Shown: positions 1 through 13,500 of the stretch, piece by piece | How positions within the stretch are numbered: position 1 is the stretch's first letter | Layout: each line of letters starts with the position of its first letter | Assembly: GCA_023105745.1 (NCBI GenBank) | Contig: JALGQZ010000015.1 | Span: 19,568,499 to 19,632,498 of the forward strand | DNA: 64,000 nt | Reading direction: 5' to 3' | DNA from: Austropuccinia psidii | Taxonomy: Eukaryota; Basidiomycota; Pucciniomycetes; Pucciniales; Sphaerophragmiaceae | Notes under the pieces: generated by a model | The model's input: only the letters and a program-made list of their open reading frames with translations | Database searches by the model: none | What the model was told of the DNA's origin: nothing | Position numbers and translations under genes: made by a program

Positions 1-947
1 CAAAATATTTGCCTTGTTAACATTTTCAAGGCCAATTATGGTCTTTTTTTGGTCTTTCACTTGTAGTATCTCATTACCCAACTTTTGTTGGACGTGATCA
101 AATGCTTTAAATTTTGCCATAATTTCTTTATTACAAGATTCAAAGTAAGTTACAAGCTTTACAAGATCTACTTCTTTGGAAAGGATTGGTTCAATCTTTC
201 CTCCTCCTTGTTTTTGAATTCCATCAAAGCTCTTGCCATATTGAACACATTGTCCATGGCTGTCTTTTCCTTCTTTGGGATTCTGTAATTCTGAGGGTAA
301 GGTTTGTTCCACTTGGGCTTTGCCTTTCCCTTTGCCTTTTGCTTGCCCTTCTGATTGTCTGTGGGGCTTGCTTGGGCTTGTTTGGCACTTGTTGAGGCGG
401 ATTTTTCCTGGTGGATGCTTGAGGAGCTTCCACTGGGCTGTTGTCCTTGCCTTGAGCCAATTTCTTCTTCTGATCCTCTGACAACATGCTTTGGTTTTTC
501 AACCAAGCTTTGATCTGTTGGACTTGTCCTTTGACAGACATTGGTGTCCAACCCAGCAGAAGATCTTCTGTCTTTTCTGGCCCCATGAACTTCTTCACCT
601 GAAGATAAGAGTTCATGGTTCCTATCCAAAGACTTGGAAGTAGTTCCCACTCTTGTTTTTTTCACGCCAGGAACCAGTTTTTCCATTGGGATTGATAAAT
701 TTCCACAGCTGCCTGTTGGAAATGGTTCAGGTCTAACAGCAATAGCAGTTATGTCAGCTTCTGGACTCTCAATAAGAGGCTCAAAGGTGCTGGCTAACCT
801 TTGGGAACTGGTGGAAGTTCTGGCATCCTCCATTTGTGCTTCTCCTCTGGGAGGACATTCTTGCCTTTTGGATTTGTGGCTGGAATGTCCTGGTCCAGAT
901 CCATTTGATTGGATGGAGTAGTTGCTTCCACTTCTAGTAGGAGTCAT
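1..947 (-). pseudogene. Retrotransposon gag N-terminal region, frameshifted and cut by the window edge
   Basis: Start of a retrotransposon polyprotein, read right to left from an ATG at 947 (MTPTRSGSNYSIQSNGSG). About 195 residues of Ser/Glu/Gln/Lys-rich, low-complexity protein are in one frame. Near 350-365 the sensible reading moves by one base: the first frame runs into a stop at 168, while the neighbouring frame (…KGKGKAQVEQTLPSELQ…, then …DLVKLVTYFESCNKEI…) stays open to base 1. I recall very similar N-termini on Ty3-type polyproteins predicted in myrtle rust; that is memory, not a search. The LTR at 1665-3859 on its 5' side supports a retroelement. Protease, RT and integrase would lie left of the window. 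A possible upstream exon lies at about 1005-1113 minus (…SSIEIQTSPAPRGLITKE…), with a GTGAAT donor. Confidence 0.65.
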
Positions 948-1664
948 TTCACGTCAATTTTAATAAAAAATAGAGTAAAAATTGGATTGAATTCACCTGC
1001 AGGACCTTTAAAGGGTTCTTTGGTTATTAAACCCCTTGGTGCTGGACTGGTTTGAATTTCAATACTGGACTCTGAGGCTTCAGAGTCTGAAGAACTTTCT
1101 CTGATTGAAGACACTAGAGAAATTTAAAAATATAAGTTATTTTATTAAATAATGAAAATAACTTATAAGCTCAACTTATGAAATAAAGTTGTTTGAATGT
1201 AATTTTATGGCAAATTACGTCAAAAATAAAGAAAAATGTCTAAGATAAAAGAAAAAATGTTTTTAGTAAAGATTTTTATTTTTTAAAGATTTTTTATTTG
1301 ATTTATTATTTTCTTTAAAGAAATAATAATTATGCAATTAACAAGTTAATTAATCAAAATTGTATTATTATTCACTTTATACTAGAATAACTCAAAGAAT
1401 AAATTTCAAGTCTGTGATGTGAAAAAGCAACTAGTTAGACAAAAGAAATTTATTCCAAGTCACTCAATAGTATATTGTTTCAAACAATATTCTTAAGAAA
1501 AAATAACTTTATTAATATTATAAAGATTATTTATAAGGTATAAGTCCCAAAAAAGCCAATATTAAGACAAATATGGCAATTTTACGTCAAAAAACAGTAA
1601 AATAAGGTCTAGAATATGATTTATGTCCCAAAAATTGGTTTAAAATCACGGCCAGGCCCCCAAA
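948..1664 (-). other. Leader of the first retroelement, with candidate primer-binding site
   Basis: AT-rich segment between the gag ATG and the inner edge of the LTR. Read on the minus strand, the bases just inside the LTR are TTTGGGGGCCTGGCCGTGAT. A TGG two or so bases inside the LTR is where a tRNA primer-binding site is expected, and this GC-rich block stands out from AT-rich surroundings. I could not match it to a particular tRNA. A short coding-like stretch lies at 1005-1113. Confidence 0.4.
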
Positions 1665-3859
1665 TGTAAGGTTTGTCTATGAAACTCTTGATAATAGTAA
1701 CAATATCAAGAGTACTATGACTGTCCTCAGTAGAAAAATATAATATAATAAAATATTATAGCCACAAATTCAAATATAATTATTAAAAATAATTATATAT
1801 AAAAAAATAAATTTAATTATTATTATAATAATATAATAATAAAAAAAAATATAATAATTATAATAAATTATAATTATTCTATTATTGTTATAGTCACTGA
1901 CAGTTATAACAATAAGAAGTGTAAAGCTCTTAATGAGACAATTACACATGGAAAATATAAATATTTAACCACTTATAAATAATATAAATATTCTTTATAA
2001 AAGAATTAAAACACACACTGTGCAGAAATAATTCTTATAGAGAAAATTCTATATATAAAAAAAACTAATACTAGACAAAAAAATATAGAATTTTTAGAGA
2101 AAACTTACTTATAAGATTTATTTAATATAATAAGTCAAACAACAACAGTTATAATATTAAATAATAATTATAAGTTAAAAACACGTCAAAAATCAATAAA
2201 CTTAAAGATAAAACAGCTTTTTATAATATAAATTTTGATTAAAGAGTTTTTTTAGAGGAGTTTGTGGATTTTAAAAGATATTTAAGAAGATAATTTTATA
2301 TAATAAAATATATTATTGGTGATTACAACAATAATCTGAATTCTATGACTTCAATTATTTAATTTCAATAAATAAAGAATAAAAAATAACTTAAGAATTA
2401 CTTTTAATAATAAGATTTTATATTTAATAAAACCTTACCTATTTAAATGTCTAATATGATTGGAGTGATAATGAATGATGGACAAAAACAGTGATGAAAA
2501 GACTCTTTTATGTCTTCAGAGCAGCTCTCATGATTCATAATGGATGTAGAGGGCGTGCTCAGGTCAAAACTGAAAAACCATGCTTGAAAATAAAGTTCTT
2601 AACTTAAGGCAACTTATTTTTAATTCCAATTTAAAGTTACCAGTGTTATTCTTAACTCCATGTAACTTTCATCCTCATTGGAACTAATTATTTTACGTCT
2701 TTAATATAAATAAACTTATTTATATTAAAGTTCATCACATGAACAACTTAAAAATAGAGTTTCAAGTAGAAATCTCTTAAACTCAATTTTTAATTAATAT
2801 TTAAAGAAATCATAAATTTCTTTGAGTTTACTTAAAAGAGTAAATTTCCAGGCTAATTACCCAGGAAATTTATTTATAAAAGATACTTAAAATTTAATTT
2901 ATATATTGATAATATTGAATTCTAAGTTGTGTGAAATTTTCAAGCAAATCCATTAAGAATTGGATTTTTAATGAATTTTTGAAGTTATTGCTATTTTTCC
3001 ACATAAAATAGCAAAACACACCAAACCTTAAGTTTTGGTAAGGTTTTAATGCTTGAAACTTTAAAGTTTTAAGCTTATTTAAGGTTTTTAAGCTTAAATA
3101 AGCTCTGACAGTCTATAAAACCTTGATTTCAAGCCTGCATATTGGGATTTACCCTTTGGCACCTTGAAATTCCTGTCCAATTTGGGATAAAACCAGTTTA
3201 AACTTTAAGGTTGGATCAAAGTCTAATCTTAAAGTTTAAATAAGGTTGAAAATCATCCAATACAGGTGGACAACCTTAATTGAATCCTTGCAGATCCAAA
3301 AAGTTGGGTACCCCAGCTCTATTTGGTCTTTTTCCTTTGTCCCACCTTTCTGCGTGGATTTTGCCCTTTTATTTATTTAAAGCCATACTATGGCCTTAAA
3401 CCCTTTTAAATTGAGCTCACGCAGGATTTACATTCTGTATGGCAAATCCTTAGCCAATTCAGTAAATATACACCACACCTCAATTTTAACTAAAATTTTG
3501 GTAAGTTTGCATAAACCTTATGCAACTTTAAATTTAAGCTTAATTAAGCTTAAATTTAACAATTTTAAAAAAATGTTAAAAAGTTACATTGGTACTGTGA
3601 GATTCTTAAATCTTCCAATAACATAAAAAATAAGTGGTTTTGGGTATAACACCCTATGGGTGTACCCTAGGTTATTTTTGGTGTAGAATCCAAAAATGAC
3701 ATAATATTTATAGCTTTGTTTATCCAAAAAAAAGTTTTACTTATTTTTTATTATTTTTTATTTTAAATTCAACTAAAAAGTCTGTTTAAGACAAAATTAA
3801 CTGTTTATAAAATCATTTGTGGCCTTGTGGGTATGTCATACATACCTCACAGGCTCACA
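1665..3859 (-). repeat. 5' LTR of the first retroelement (family L1)
   Basis: A 2195-bp block beginning TGTAAGGTTT and ending CAGGCTCACA (TG...CA), repeated with small differences at 10980-13131. Because the neighbouring gag is on the minus strand, this is the element's 5' LTR. The two copies can be followed base by base over most of their length, with scattered substitutions and small indels. The outer flank at 3860 reads ATCAT; the matching target duplication would be outside the window. Open frames inside are short and look accidental. Confidence 0.85.
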
Positions 3860-3914
3860 ATCATATTGGTATATTTTTAAGCTAAGTTAAATTCAAACAG
3901 CCTTCTCATCTTCA

Positions 3915-5275
3915 TCATGGCATATTTTTCAGGTAAACCTACAATTGTCAACCACCCATCCTTCTAAGTTGATACTGATTTTTGTCAACACAGAATCCCT
4001 TAAAATAAACCACCTTGAAAGTGCTCAAAACATTCCACTTTCAAGAAAAAGCATCAAGAATATATTGATGAAATAAAATCAGAGGACCTTTCATATCTCA
4101 AACTTAAAAGACAAACATTTATTGAAGATAAAGTAAAACAAATGGACCATGAAGCTAACAACATTAGTCTGAGCCCTCCTGGAAAGGCTCTTTCTTATAA
4201 ATCCAATCAAACACCACCCATTCCTCAATGTCCTCCTGAAAGTAATTAATCATCCTTTTCAAGTAAAAATCAGAAAACCAACCATAATTCTTGAACAGAC
4301 GCACTTATCAAGATGTTTTCTGAAGGTCCCATGAGAAGGATTTCACAATGTCAAACCCAAATGACAGTCAATGAATATTATAAAAATGCCCTTCTTAATA
4401 TTTCTTCCCTTGTGAAAAACCTTCCCAAATTCTTAGGGTATGAGGTTTCCATGGTACGTTTTACTGGTAAGATCCTCACAACACATATTGCGACTGTTCT
4501 TATCAGGGTAAAAAATGGTCAGTGAATTTTGAAATGGCTAAAGTATTACCAATTTACTGAAATTTGAAATCAGCCAATATTCTTTCTAATTATAGTGAAG
4601 ATATTTTTGTTGGTGATCAAATAATAAGGCACAGCCTCATCAATAAATCACAAAAAATTGAAGTAACTGAAAGTTAATATATAAGCGATGTCATCAAATC
4701 CATATTGGAGCCCCTTCACATACCTGTCAAGAATTGCTGGCCAAGACTTCAAGGGGTCATTCAGCATATTTTAATATTTTTTAGCCACTAGGAGTTCCTA
4801 AATACCTCTGACGCCTTAGGAAATATGTATCCTACTTCCAAAATGGAATTCATTACAGTTCACAAAATCTTCCAATGTCTTCATGATGGAACATCTGTAA
4901 CCCAAAAAGTTCCTGGCAACAAAAGGCTAAAGTCAAGGATAACCAAAGCTATGATGAATACAAATTATATCATGGTTTAATGGAAACATTATATGATTAA
5001 ATTAACGCAGTAATGGTTGGGATTATGTCCATTGCATATTATTCAAAATACGGACTTCTAACAAAGAATGATCACACTGTCAAGAGGGCTTATCATCACA
5101 GATCAAAGATGACGGCAGCAATCTCAAACCTCCTTCTTCTGGGTCCAGCTCCAATCTTTATATGCTCAACTAATTAAAAGAACTACCCAATTTTGAAATA
5201 TTTGGTGGGACTTCAACTTGTAAAACAGCTCATTGAATCTAATCTCAAGAATTCACCTCCAGCCCCCAAATAGTA
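3915..5275 (+). pseudogene. Decayed plus-strand gene, unknown function
   Basis: Coding-like fragments follow one another on the plus strand with stops and frame changes. They include …EDLSYLKLKRQTFIEDKVKQ… near 4080-4150, …ISQCQTQMTVNEYYKNALLN… around 4340-4400, …DVIKSILEPLHIPVKNCWPR… around 4690-4750 and …SIAYYSKYGLLTKNDHTVKR… around 5030-5090. Amino-acid composition is balanced, unlike the poly-Lys/Phe/Ile readings of surrounding AT-rich DNA. I do not recognise the family. It starts just outside the L1 LTR, so the LTR insertion may have removed or separated its 5' end. Confidence 0.4.
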
Positions 5276-7565
5276 TTTTTTGGTAACCTCAGAGTTCATT
5301 TTTAGAAAAACTTGGAACTTGAATTTCTCTTCTATTGAGACTTTACTTTTTCAAATGGAATTTGTTTAAAATTTGATTTTGGATTTCCCAGTCAAAAATG
5401 GTTTGTAAATATGTACATAAATTCAATTTTCTTCCTCTTTTAAGATAAAACTTTCTAAGCCTACATGAGTTTGTTTTTATCTATATAATACCATTTATTT
5501 AAGATTATACAATTGAATGATAACCAGATCTAATAAGAACCAAACTATATTCAACGTTCTTTTGTTAAAATTGATACCTTATCAAAATGTGGCACATATT
5601 CAAATTTTTTAATTATTGTACTTTAAAGCTCTTGGAAATACAGTGTTACAATGGAAAAATATGAACCCTATCAAAATATTATATATAAAATCATTATCAA
5701 AAATATTAATATATCAAAAAAGTAATCATAAATCTCTTAATAAAACAAACCAGGCTTGCTCCCAGTCAATATTCTTCTCAAAGTACATTTTAATTTTGAA
5801 TTTTCCTCCTTTAGTTGGTCTGAGGAGAACCTCTGTAACTTTTCAGTATCTACTGCCTTATAGCTTCTTGTCAATCCTTAATATGAATGTATGTTATATT
5901 CTGAATAAGTGTTTTAAACTAATTAGTTTAATGGGCTCAAATATCCCCCATGAGTTTTCAAATTATTATAAGCCAATGAAGGTGATAATACATAGGTATC
6001 TGAAAAATTGATGAGAGATGTTTACCATTACCAATGAAGCTGATAAGAATTTCTTTTTGGTAATTTTTTAATTAATCACAATTCAATAATAAGTATAAGG
6101 CCTAACTTTCCTGTGGAAAATCCTTCACTCACTTCTTTACTAATTGAGTAACATGTGAAAATTAATTTTCATTCTCTTTCCAAAAAATGTTTACCAATCA
6201 AATTGAGAGTACACAATCTTATTATAATCATTTTATTAATATACATATATATATATAATAAATCTAAACTGAATATCAGGTCTTTCTAAGTGTATTTTGC
6301 CTCAAATAAGATCAAAGGATATCACAATATTTTCCTTACCTCCAGGGTCCTTTTCTAATTAATGTTCTATCAAATAGACATCATTGGCATAGGAAAAATA
6401 TGATAAAATGGCTTGAATCAAAACAGTGCTCTTGAGGTGTAATTTTCAAGTAGATCTCTTGAAGTAAAATATCTAATATTTCAGTTTCTATTTTTTCCAG
6501 TTTGTATATTTTCAGCTATTTTGATGGGGAAAAAATTAATTCAAAGTGTTTCAGAACAGATTACTGTTTTATTTGGTCAAATACAGAACTTAATTTGTAT
6601 TGTAAATGAAGAAAAATTTAAAGTTATAAATAAATAACCTTTTTTTAATATTTTATCTCTTTAATTTCATAAATTAAATTTGTTAAGTTATTGTGATGGT
6701 TTCTTTAAATATAAGTTTTTTGCAATCAATTGAATGATCTCAAGAAGAAAAGTTCTATACAGATTGATATTTGGTGTGAATTTGTTTATTTCTTCTAATC
6801 ATTGTTTGTTCTTCTATTTTTTGGAAAAAAATATATGTATAAAGATTTAATAGACAAAAAATAAATACTATCCATTTTAATCTTTCATTAAAAATCCATA
6901 AACTACTAATTTAATCACTTTTCTTCAGAAATGAATGAAGATTACTCAAAAATAAAAAATAGTCCCTAGAAGATTAAATCTAGCTATTATTGAGCATTGA
7001 TTGTTCTTTAAAAGCATAAAACATGAAATATTACCACCTCAAATGACATAATTAGTTTGCATTATCATCACAATATAGTTTGAGATGGGGTCCAATCACT
7101 TTTGAAGTATTTAAAGCATATGTGAATTCACTCGTAATTCTTGATTTTAATGAAATCACTAATGAATGAATGTCCACCAAGCATACATTAGATCAAATTG
7201 TCAAGTTAAAGAATAGATGGATAGTAAAGATTAGTTGATTTAATCAATTACCTATAAATATCTTCAATATAAAAAAAGAAGTTTACCTAGATCATCCAAA
7301 CTAAGTCGAGTTCTGGCAGCCATAGAATGTTGATAAACTTCATAAGATTCACAAAGATCCCATCCCCAAAATCAATCAGCAGGTTTAACTATTGGCCTAT
7401 ACTCTATTCGATTGTTTGTGTATCTATTAGGGTTTTGATAGGATTCTATTATATAATTGACGGATTAGTAATTGTCTAAAAAATAAAATAAAAGAAATGA
7501 ATTTCACCTTTGAAAGGTGAACCAGTTTTATTTGAAATAGATTTAAAAGTTCGACCTGTTGAATT
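5276..7565. other. AT-rich stretch without a recognisable gene
   Basis: Only short open frames are present. The 131-residue plus-strand one at 5616-6011 has composition typical of chance translation of AT-rich DNA. I see no tRNA, tandem array or LTR boundary. Confidence 0.5.
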
Positions 7566-10500
7566 TCAAGGAGTTACTGCCCTTGAAGACATTTGACTAA
7601 CAGGTGGATTTTGAGGTTGACCAAGATGTGTAAATAGTGATGGACTGGGACTAAGAGTAGGTGTGCTTGAATATTTTTTTTCAAGATTTGATTCAGTTGG
7701 ATTAAAGCCATTAATAGGTTTGGTCTCTGGTTGTGCCATGACTTGAATTGAGATCTTGAGATGAAATAGATTTTTGTAGTTCAGTTGAGGCAATTGACTT
7801 TTGAAAATTAAGAATTGGATCAGAATAAGAGGTAATAGTTGGATTGGTAGTTGGAGCATCAGGAGTAGATGACGATTATGCAAGATTACTTTTTTTCCCA
7901 CTGTGGTATCTTCCTTGACATTGTAACCAGATTCAGAAGGCTCCTGCGACTCCCCTGATTTCAGTCTTGCATTGGTGGGACACAAAGTCTTGTGCAGAGG
8001 CAACATTGACTTCTGTAATTAGAATTCCTTCAGGCACCTGAATTTGTTCAGGGTCATCTTTGATCAGTAGTTTGACTTGATTGTTGCTGGGTTGAAAAGC
8101 ATGGGATTCAACTGAAATGGTCATGACAGGTGTGTTTGAAATAGAATTTGGTGGGTCTAATGCAGCTTCAAGCTGGTGTCACAACGCTTTGTGATCGCAC
8201 ATGAGTTTACAAGGACCCCTGAGATGATGGCTTTGCAAGGCCGATCCATGGCATTATCTTCAGGAATGTCGGTAGTATACTCTGTTGTAACTGTTGGATC
8301 AAGATTGGCAAGGCTTTCAGCCATTGGTTCTTCAAATGCAATTACTAGAATTTTGGAGTAGCAGAATGCACAAAAGAACTCAGCTCAACGAGCTGGGTGC
8401 CATCTAATTTGAAGGCCAGTTCCTCTTTGAGGAGTGGCTATCAGACTGAGGTTAATTTCTTTAAAGTTAGTACAACTCACCAGGTGAGGTCTGAGGATCA
8501 GTAGTGTGGCTTGACTCAAGTTGTCCCAAAGGAATAAATAAAGGCAACTGTTTTATGGGGTTGTCATGGCGGGTTTCAATTTCCTCAAGTAAAGGTGGGT
8601 GGCTTGAAGATGGGGGTGCTTCAGTGAGACCTTGGAATATTAGCTGGACGAATTCAAAAGAAAATTCATTTCATGAGATTCAAGAACAAAACCCTTGGCC
8701 AAAAAGGGAGAAGGAATTACCAGGTGGTGCCAATGTTTTTACAAGCGCGCCAACCTTTTCTTCCATTTGAACTGACTTGAAACATACTGATGCCTGGTTT
8801 TCTACTAGTGAGTACATAGCTGGATCCTCCCAAAGTGAGTGCTTCTGATCACAAAGCTGGGCGACATTAAGATGCAGTGAATTCTTAGGAAGTGTTGCTG
8901 AGTCCATGAACACATCCTGTTCTGTGGGAGCGCATAGCTGATGTTTGGGTTGAGCTGCAGTGTGATTTGAATAGTCTAAATGTGCTGAAAAGACTTGACA
9001 CCTTTGTCTCCTTCATGTGAGAATTTCTGTTCCAAGGACAGGGCTTGATTGGAATGCAAAGACTCTGAATGCGCTGATGGCAAGTCATTGGTTGGCTTAG
9101 TTTCTGCAAGAGACCAACGCTGATTAGAAAGCTGGGCAGCACCTTCCATGGAAGAATGTTGTGGTAACAGCACTGTATCTTCTACAGGCTTGTTTTCAGA
9201 AAAGCTTTGTGAATTAAAGTGCTGAGCTTCTTGGACATTGAAAGATTGCGGTCAGGCTGCAAGCAAGTCATGGGAAGAGCTGACTTCTTGTAGATGAGGT
9301 TTGGAACCTTGAGCAAGGATTTGTGGCGTGCAATAAGGTGCTTGGGCAGGTTTTGCTACAATAGTTGAGTGAGCTGCAGTTGGTTCTGTCTTGAACAGAT
9401 CTTGAGCTTCATGCAATCCTTTGGGTAATGGACTTTGTGGACAATTGACTAATTTATGTTCAAGATAACTATCTGGCTCTTCAATATGCATGGATCTAGA
9501 TTTAGAGAGGATTTGAACAGGTTATTGTGTGGCAGGCAAGTTGTCTTTGATGCACGGTGTTGCAATGCTAGCAAAGTTTGAGTGGTTATCATCAGATTCT
9601 GGCAGCACTGATGTGTTTGTAACGGCATGTAGACTGGCAGAATCTAAGTGGGAGTCACATTCATCTGATATTTGAGTGGAAACTTCCAAAAATTCACCGG
9701 AAGTATTGACAACTTCTTGTAAATTTTGCTGTGAATCCTTGCCTTGAGAAACTGGACCAGAGTAGGTTTTGAAATGTTCTGTTTCTTCAGACCTTAGGAA
9801 TAGCAGCGCCAAATCATCAGAAGTGTTGACAGATGCAAGTGGCTCAAGATGTTGCAAAGAAGTGCCCAATTGTGCCTCCATACTTGAGTAGCTAGTATCA
9901 GAAGTTGGGCTTTCCTGATAGGGTAAAATCAACACATCGCTCATGAGATCATGTGGATGAGGTTTGCATCGGGACTTCCCTTCATTACTTGGGGGAGATT
10001 TGATGGGTTCCTGAGTACTTGGGGCTTCGGGAAATTTAGGTTTTGTGTGCAAGTTGACAATCAGAGAAGTTTTCTTAACTAATGAGTCATGAGTTGATAA
10101 TTCAAACAATGTGTTATCCTGCGCTGACATTTCAATGGGCTGAATGATGTTGTGATATGTTGCAAAAGGCTCTGCCTCATGAGAATCAGGGATTGGGTCA
10201 TGTGCTTTACCTTGGGTGAGTGACAGGCTTTCATTGTATTGACTTGAAGCTACATGGGGTGTAATGGAATCAGAATCATTCTTTTGGAACATATCCAGAA
10301 GATTTTTGTCAAGTTCTTGAGGCAGCCTAGGGGGTGTTTGTTAATGCTCAGATGTGGCACTCATTGCTTGCACCACGTCTGCCTGGGGAGTCTGACAGTG
10401 TTTAAAGTGGGTTCTGCGGGTTGAACCAGAGAATACAGTTGAAGAGAACAAGGATGATGACATAGAGCTCAAGTTGCGGGTGCATTGGTAAGATTTACTT

Positions 10501-13500
10501 GTTAGTTGTGTGGATAGTTGGCCATGCTCTGGTATATTGTAATGATCCAGCTTTACCGTTAACATAATCGGCTCATTTGCATTCGGGACGTCAGCTTCCT
10601 GTGATGTTTTTCCAGGCCAGCTCCAATTTTATGAGTAAAAAGATGATGACTTGGAGGCTTCTGGCAATTCATTCATAAAAGTGGATGCCATTGAGTGTGT
10701 TTATAAGAACTATGGCTAATGAGAAGATTAGATTGGAGAGAGATGGCACAAACCAAAATGTGAAGCTCTGCTGCCTTTGTCTTTTGTTTGACCTAAGATA
10801 GGGAGCTGGGGTTGAAACTCCTCTCTGAGCATCTTAAATGATTCAGAAAAGGTGTTCATTTTCTTTGCAAGCTCTGAATCCAAAGAAAGAGGACCTACAT
10901 TTCTTGAACTATTGTTGTTGGAGCCAACCTCTTGGCAAACCTTTGCCATATCATGTGACCTTAAGGAGGGCAAGACAGTTGTAAGGTTTTTCTATGAAAG
11001 TCTTGATAATAGTAGCAAAATGCAGAGTACTATGACTGTCCTCAGTAGATATATATAATATAATGAGATATTACAACCACAAATTTAAGTATAATTATTA
11101 AAAATAATTATATTAAAAAAATAAATTTAATTATTATTATAAAATATAATGATTATAATAAATTATAATTATTCTATTATTGTTATAGTCACTGACAGTT
11201 ATAACAATAAGAAGTGTAAAGCTCTTAATGAGACAATTACACGTGGAAAATATGAATATTAACCACATATAAATAATATAAATATTATTTATAAAAGAAT
11301 TAAGCACACACTGTGCAGAAATAATTCTTATAGAATAAAAATTCTATATATAAAAACTAATACTAGATAAAAAAATATAGAATTTTAGAGAAAACTTATT
11401 TATAATATTTATTTAATACAGCAAGCCAAACAACAACAGTTATTATATTAAATAATGATTATAAGTTAAAAACACGCCAAAAATCAATAATTTTGAAGAT
11501 AAAGCAACTTTTTACAATAAGAATGATAATTAAAGAGTTTTTAAGAGGAATTTGTGGATTTTAAAAGATATTTAAGATGATTAATTTTATATAATAAAAT
11601 ATATTATTGGTGATTACAACAATAATCTAAATTCTATGATTTCAATTCTTTAATTTTAATTAATAAAGAATAAAATAACTTAAGAATTACTTTAATAATG
11701 AGATTTTATATTTAATAAAACTTTACCTGTTTAAATTTCTAATATGATTGGATTGATAATGAATGATGGACAAAAACAGTGATGAAAAGACTCTTTTTAT
11801 GTCTTCAGAGAAGCTCTCATGATTAATAATGGATATAGAGGGCGTGCTCAGGTCAAACCTGAAAAGCCATGCTTAAAATTAAAGTTCTTAAATTAAGGTA
11901 ACTTAATTTTAATTCCAATTTAAAGTTAACAGGGTTATTCTCAACTCCGTGTAACTTTAATCCTCATTAGAACTAATTATTTTACGTCTTTAATATAAAT
12001 AAACTTATTTATATTAAAGTCCATCACATGAACAACTTAAAAATAGAGTTTCAAGCAGAAATCTCTTAAACTCAATTTTTAATTAATTTTTAAAGAAATT
12101 ATAATTTTCTTTGAGCTTTAATTGAAAGAGTAAATTTCTAGGTTAATTACCCAGGAAATTTATTTATAAAAGATACTTAAAATTTAATTTATACGTAAAT
12201 AATATTAAATTGTAAGCTTTGTGAAATTTTCAAGCAAAGCCATTACGAATTGGATTTTTAATGAATTTTTGAAGTTATTGCTATTTCTCCATGTAAAATA
12301 GCAATACACACCAAACCTTAAGTTTTGATAAGGTTTTAATGCTTGAAACATTAAAGGTTTGAGCTTAATTAAGCTTTTACAGTTCTTAAAACTTTGAATT
12401 CTAGCCTGAATATTGGGATTTACCCTCTGGCAGCTTGAAATTCCTATCTAATTTGGGATAAAACCAGTTTAAGCTTTAATGTTGGATCCAAGTCTAATAT
12501 TAAAGTTTAAACAAGGTTGAAAATCCTCCAATACAGGTGGACAACCTTAATTGAATCCTTGCAGATCCAAAACGTTGGGTACCCCAGCGCTATTTGCTCT
12601 TTTTCCTTTGTCCCACCTTTTTGCATGGATTTTGCCCTTTTATTTATTTAAAGCCATACTATGGCCTTAAACCCTTTTAAATTGAGCTCACGTAGGATTT
12701 AAATTCTGTATGGCAAATCCTTAGCCAATTCAGTAAATATACACCACACCTCAATTTTAACTAAAATTTTGGTAAGCTTGCATAAACCTTATGTAATTTT
12801 AAATTCAAGCTTATTTAAGCTTAAATGTAACAATTTTAAAAAAATGTTAAAAAAGTTAAATTAGTACTGTGAGATTCTTAAATCTTCTAATAACATAAGA
12901 AATAAGTGTTTTTGGGTATAACACCTTATGGGTGTACCCTAGGTTTTTTTTGGGGTAGCATCCAAAAATGACATAATATTTATAACTTTGTTTATCCAGA
13001 AAAAAGTTATACTTATTTTTTGTTATTTTTTATTTTAAATTCAATTAAAAAGTCTGTTGAAGACAATTTTAACTGTGTATAAAGTTATTTGTGGCCTTAT
13101 GGGTATGTTATACATACCTCACAGGCTCACAACAGTCCTTTCTGTAAATTTGGGGTGAGTTTCATGTGCACCTTCTTGTAATGGCACCTGGGCTATTACG
13201 CATAAGGACCTCTCAATCTGTGGCTCATGACTAACTTTTTTGTTTGAAAAATGGGATGCCTTGGTTTCTTCAAGAAGAATCTTTGAGGTTCTCTGGGAAT
13301 TGAAGGCAAAGATTGAAATTTCCTCAGCTTCAAGGTGTTGAGTAGAAGGTTGAGATCTATCTGATAATGGAATTGAGTGAGACAGGTAAAGACAGGGTAG
13401 AGAAGCATGATTATTGGCGAGAATAAGATTTGAGTTAGGTTTATTGAGCATGGCGTCTTCGGTCTTCTCTGCCAAGGGTATAAGGTAATTTTGTGACTGA

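Noticed and set aside
1..616. Additional open frames overlapping the gag start on both strands
   Set aside because: They are out-of-frame shadows of the gag region; only the 947-start frame and its one-base-shifted continuation have family-like sequence.
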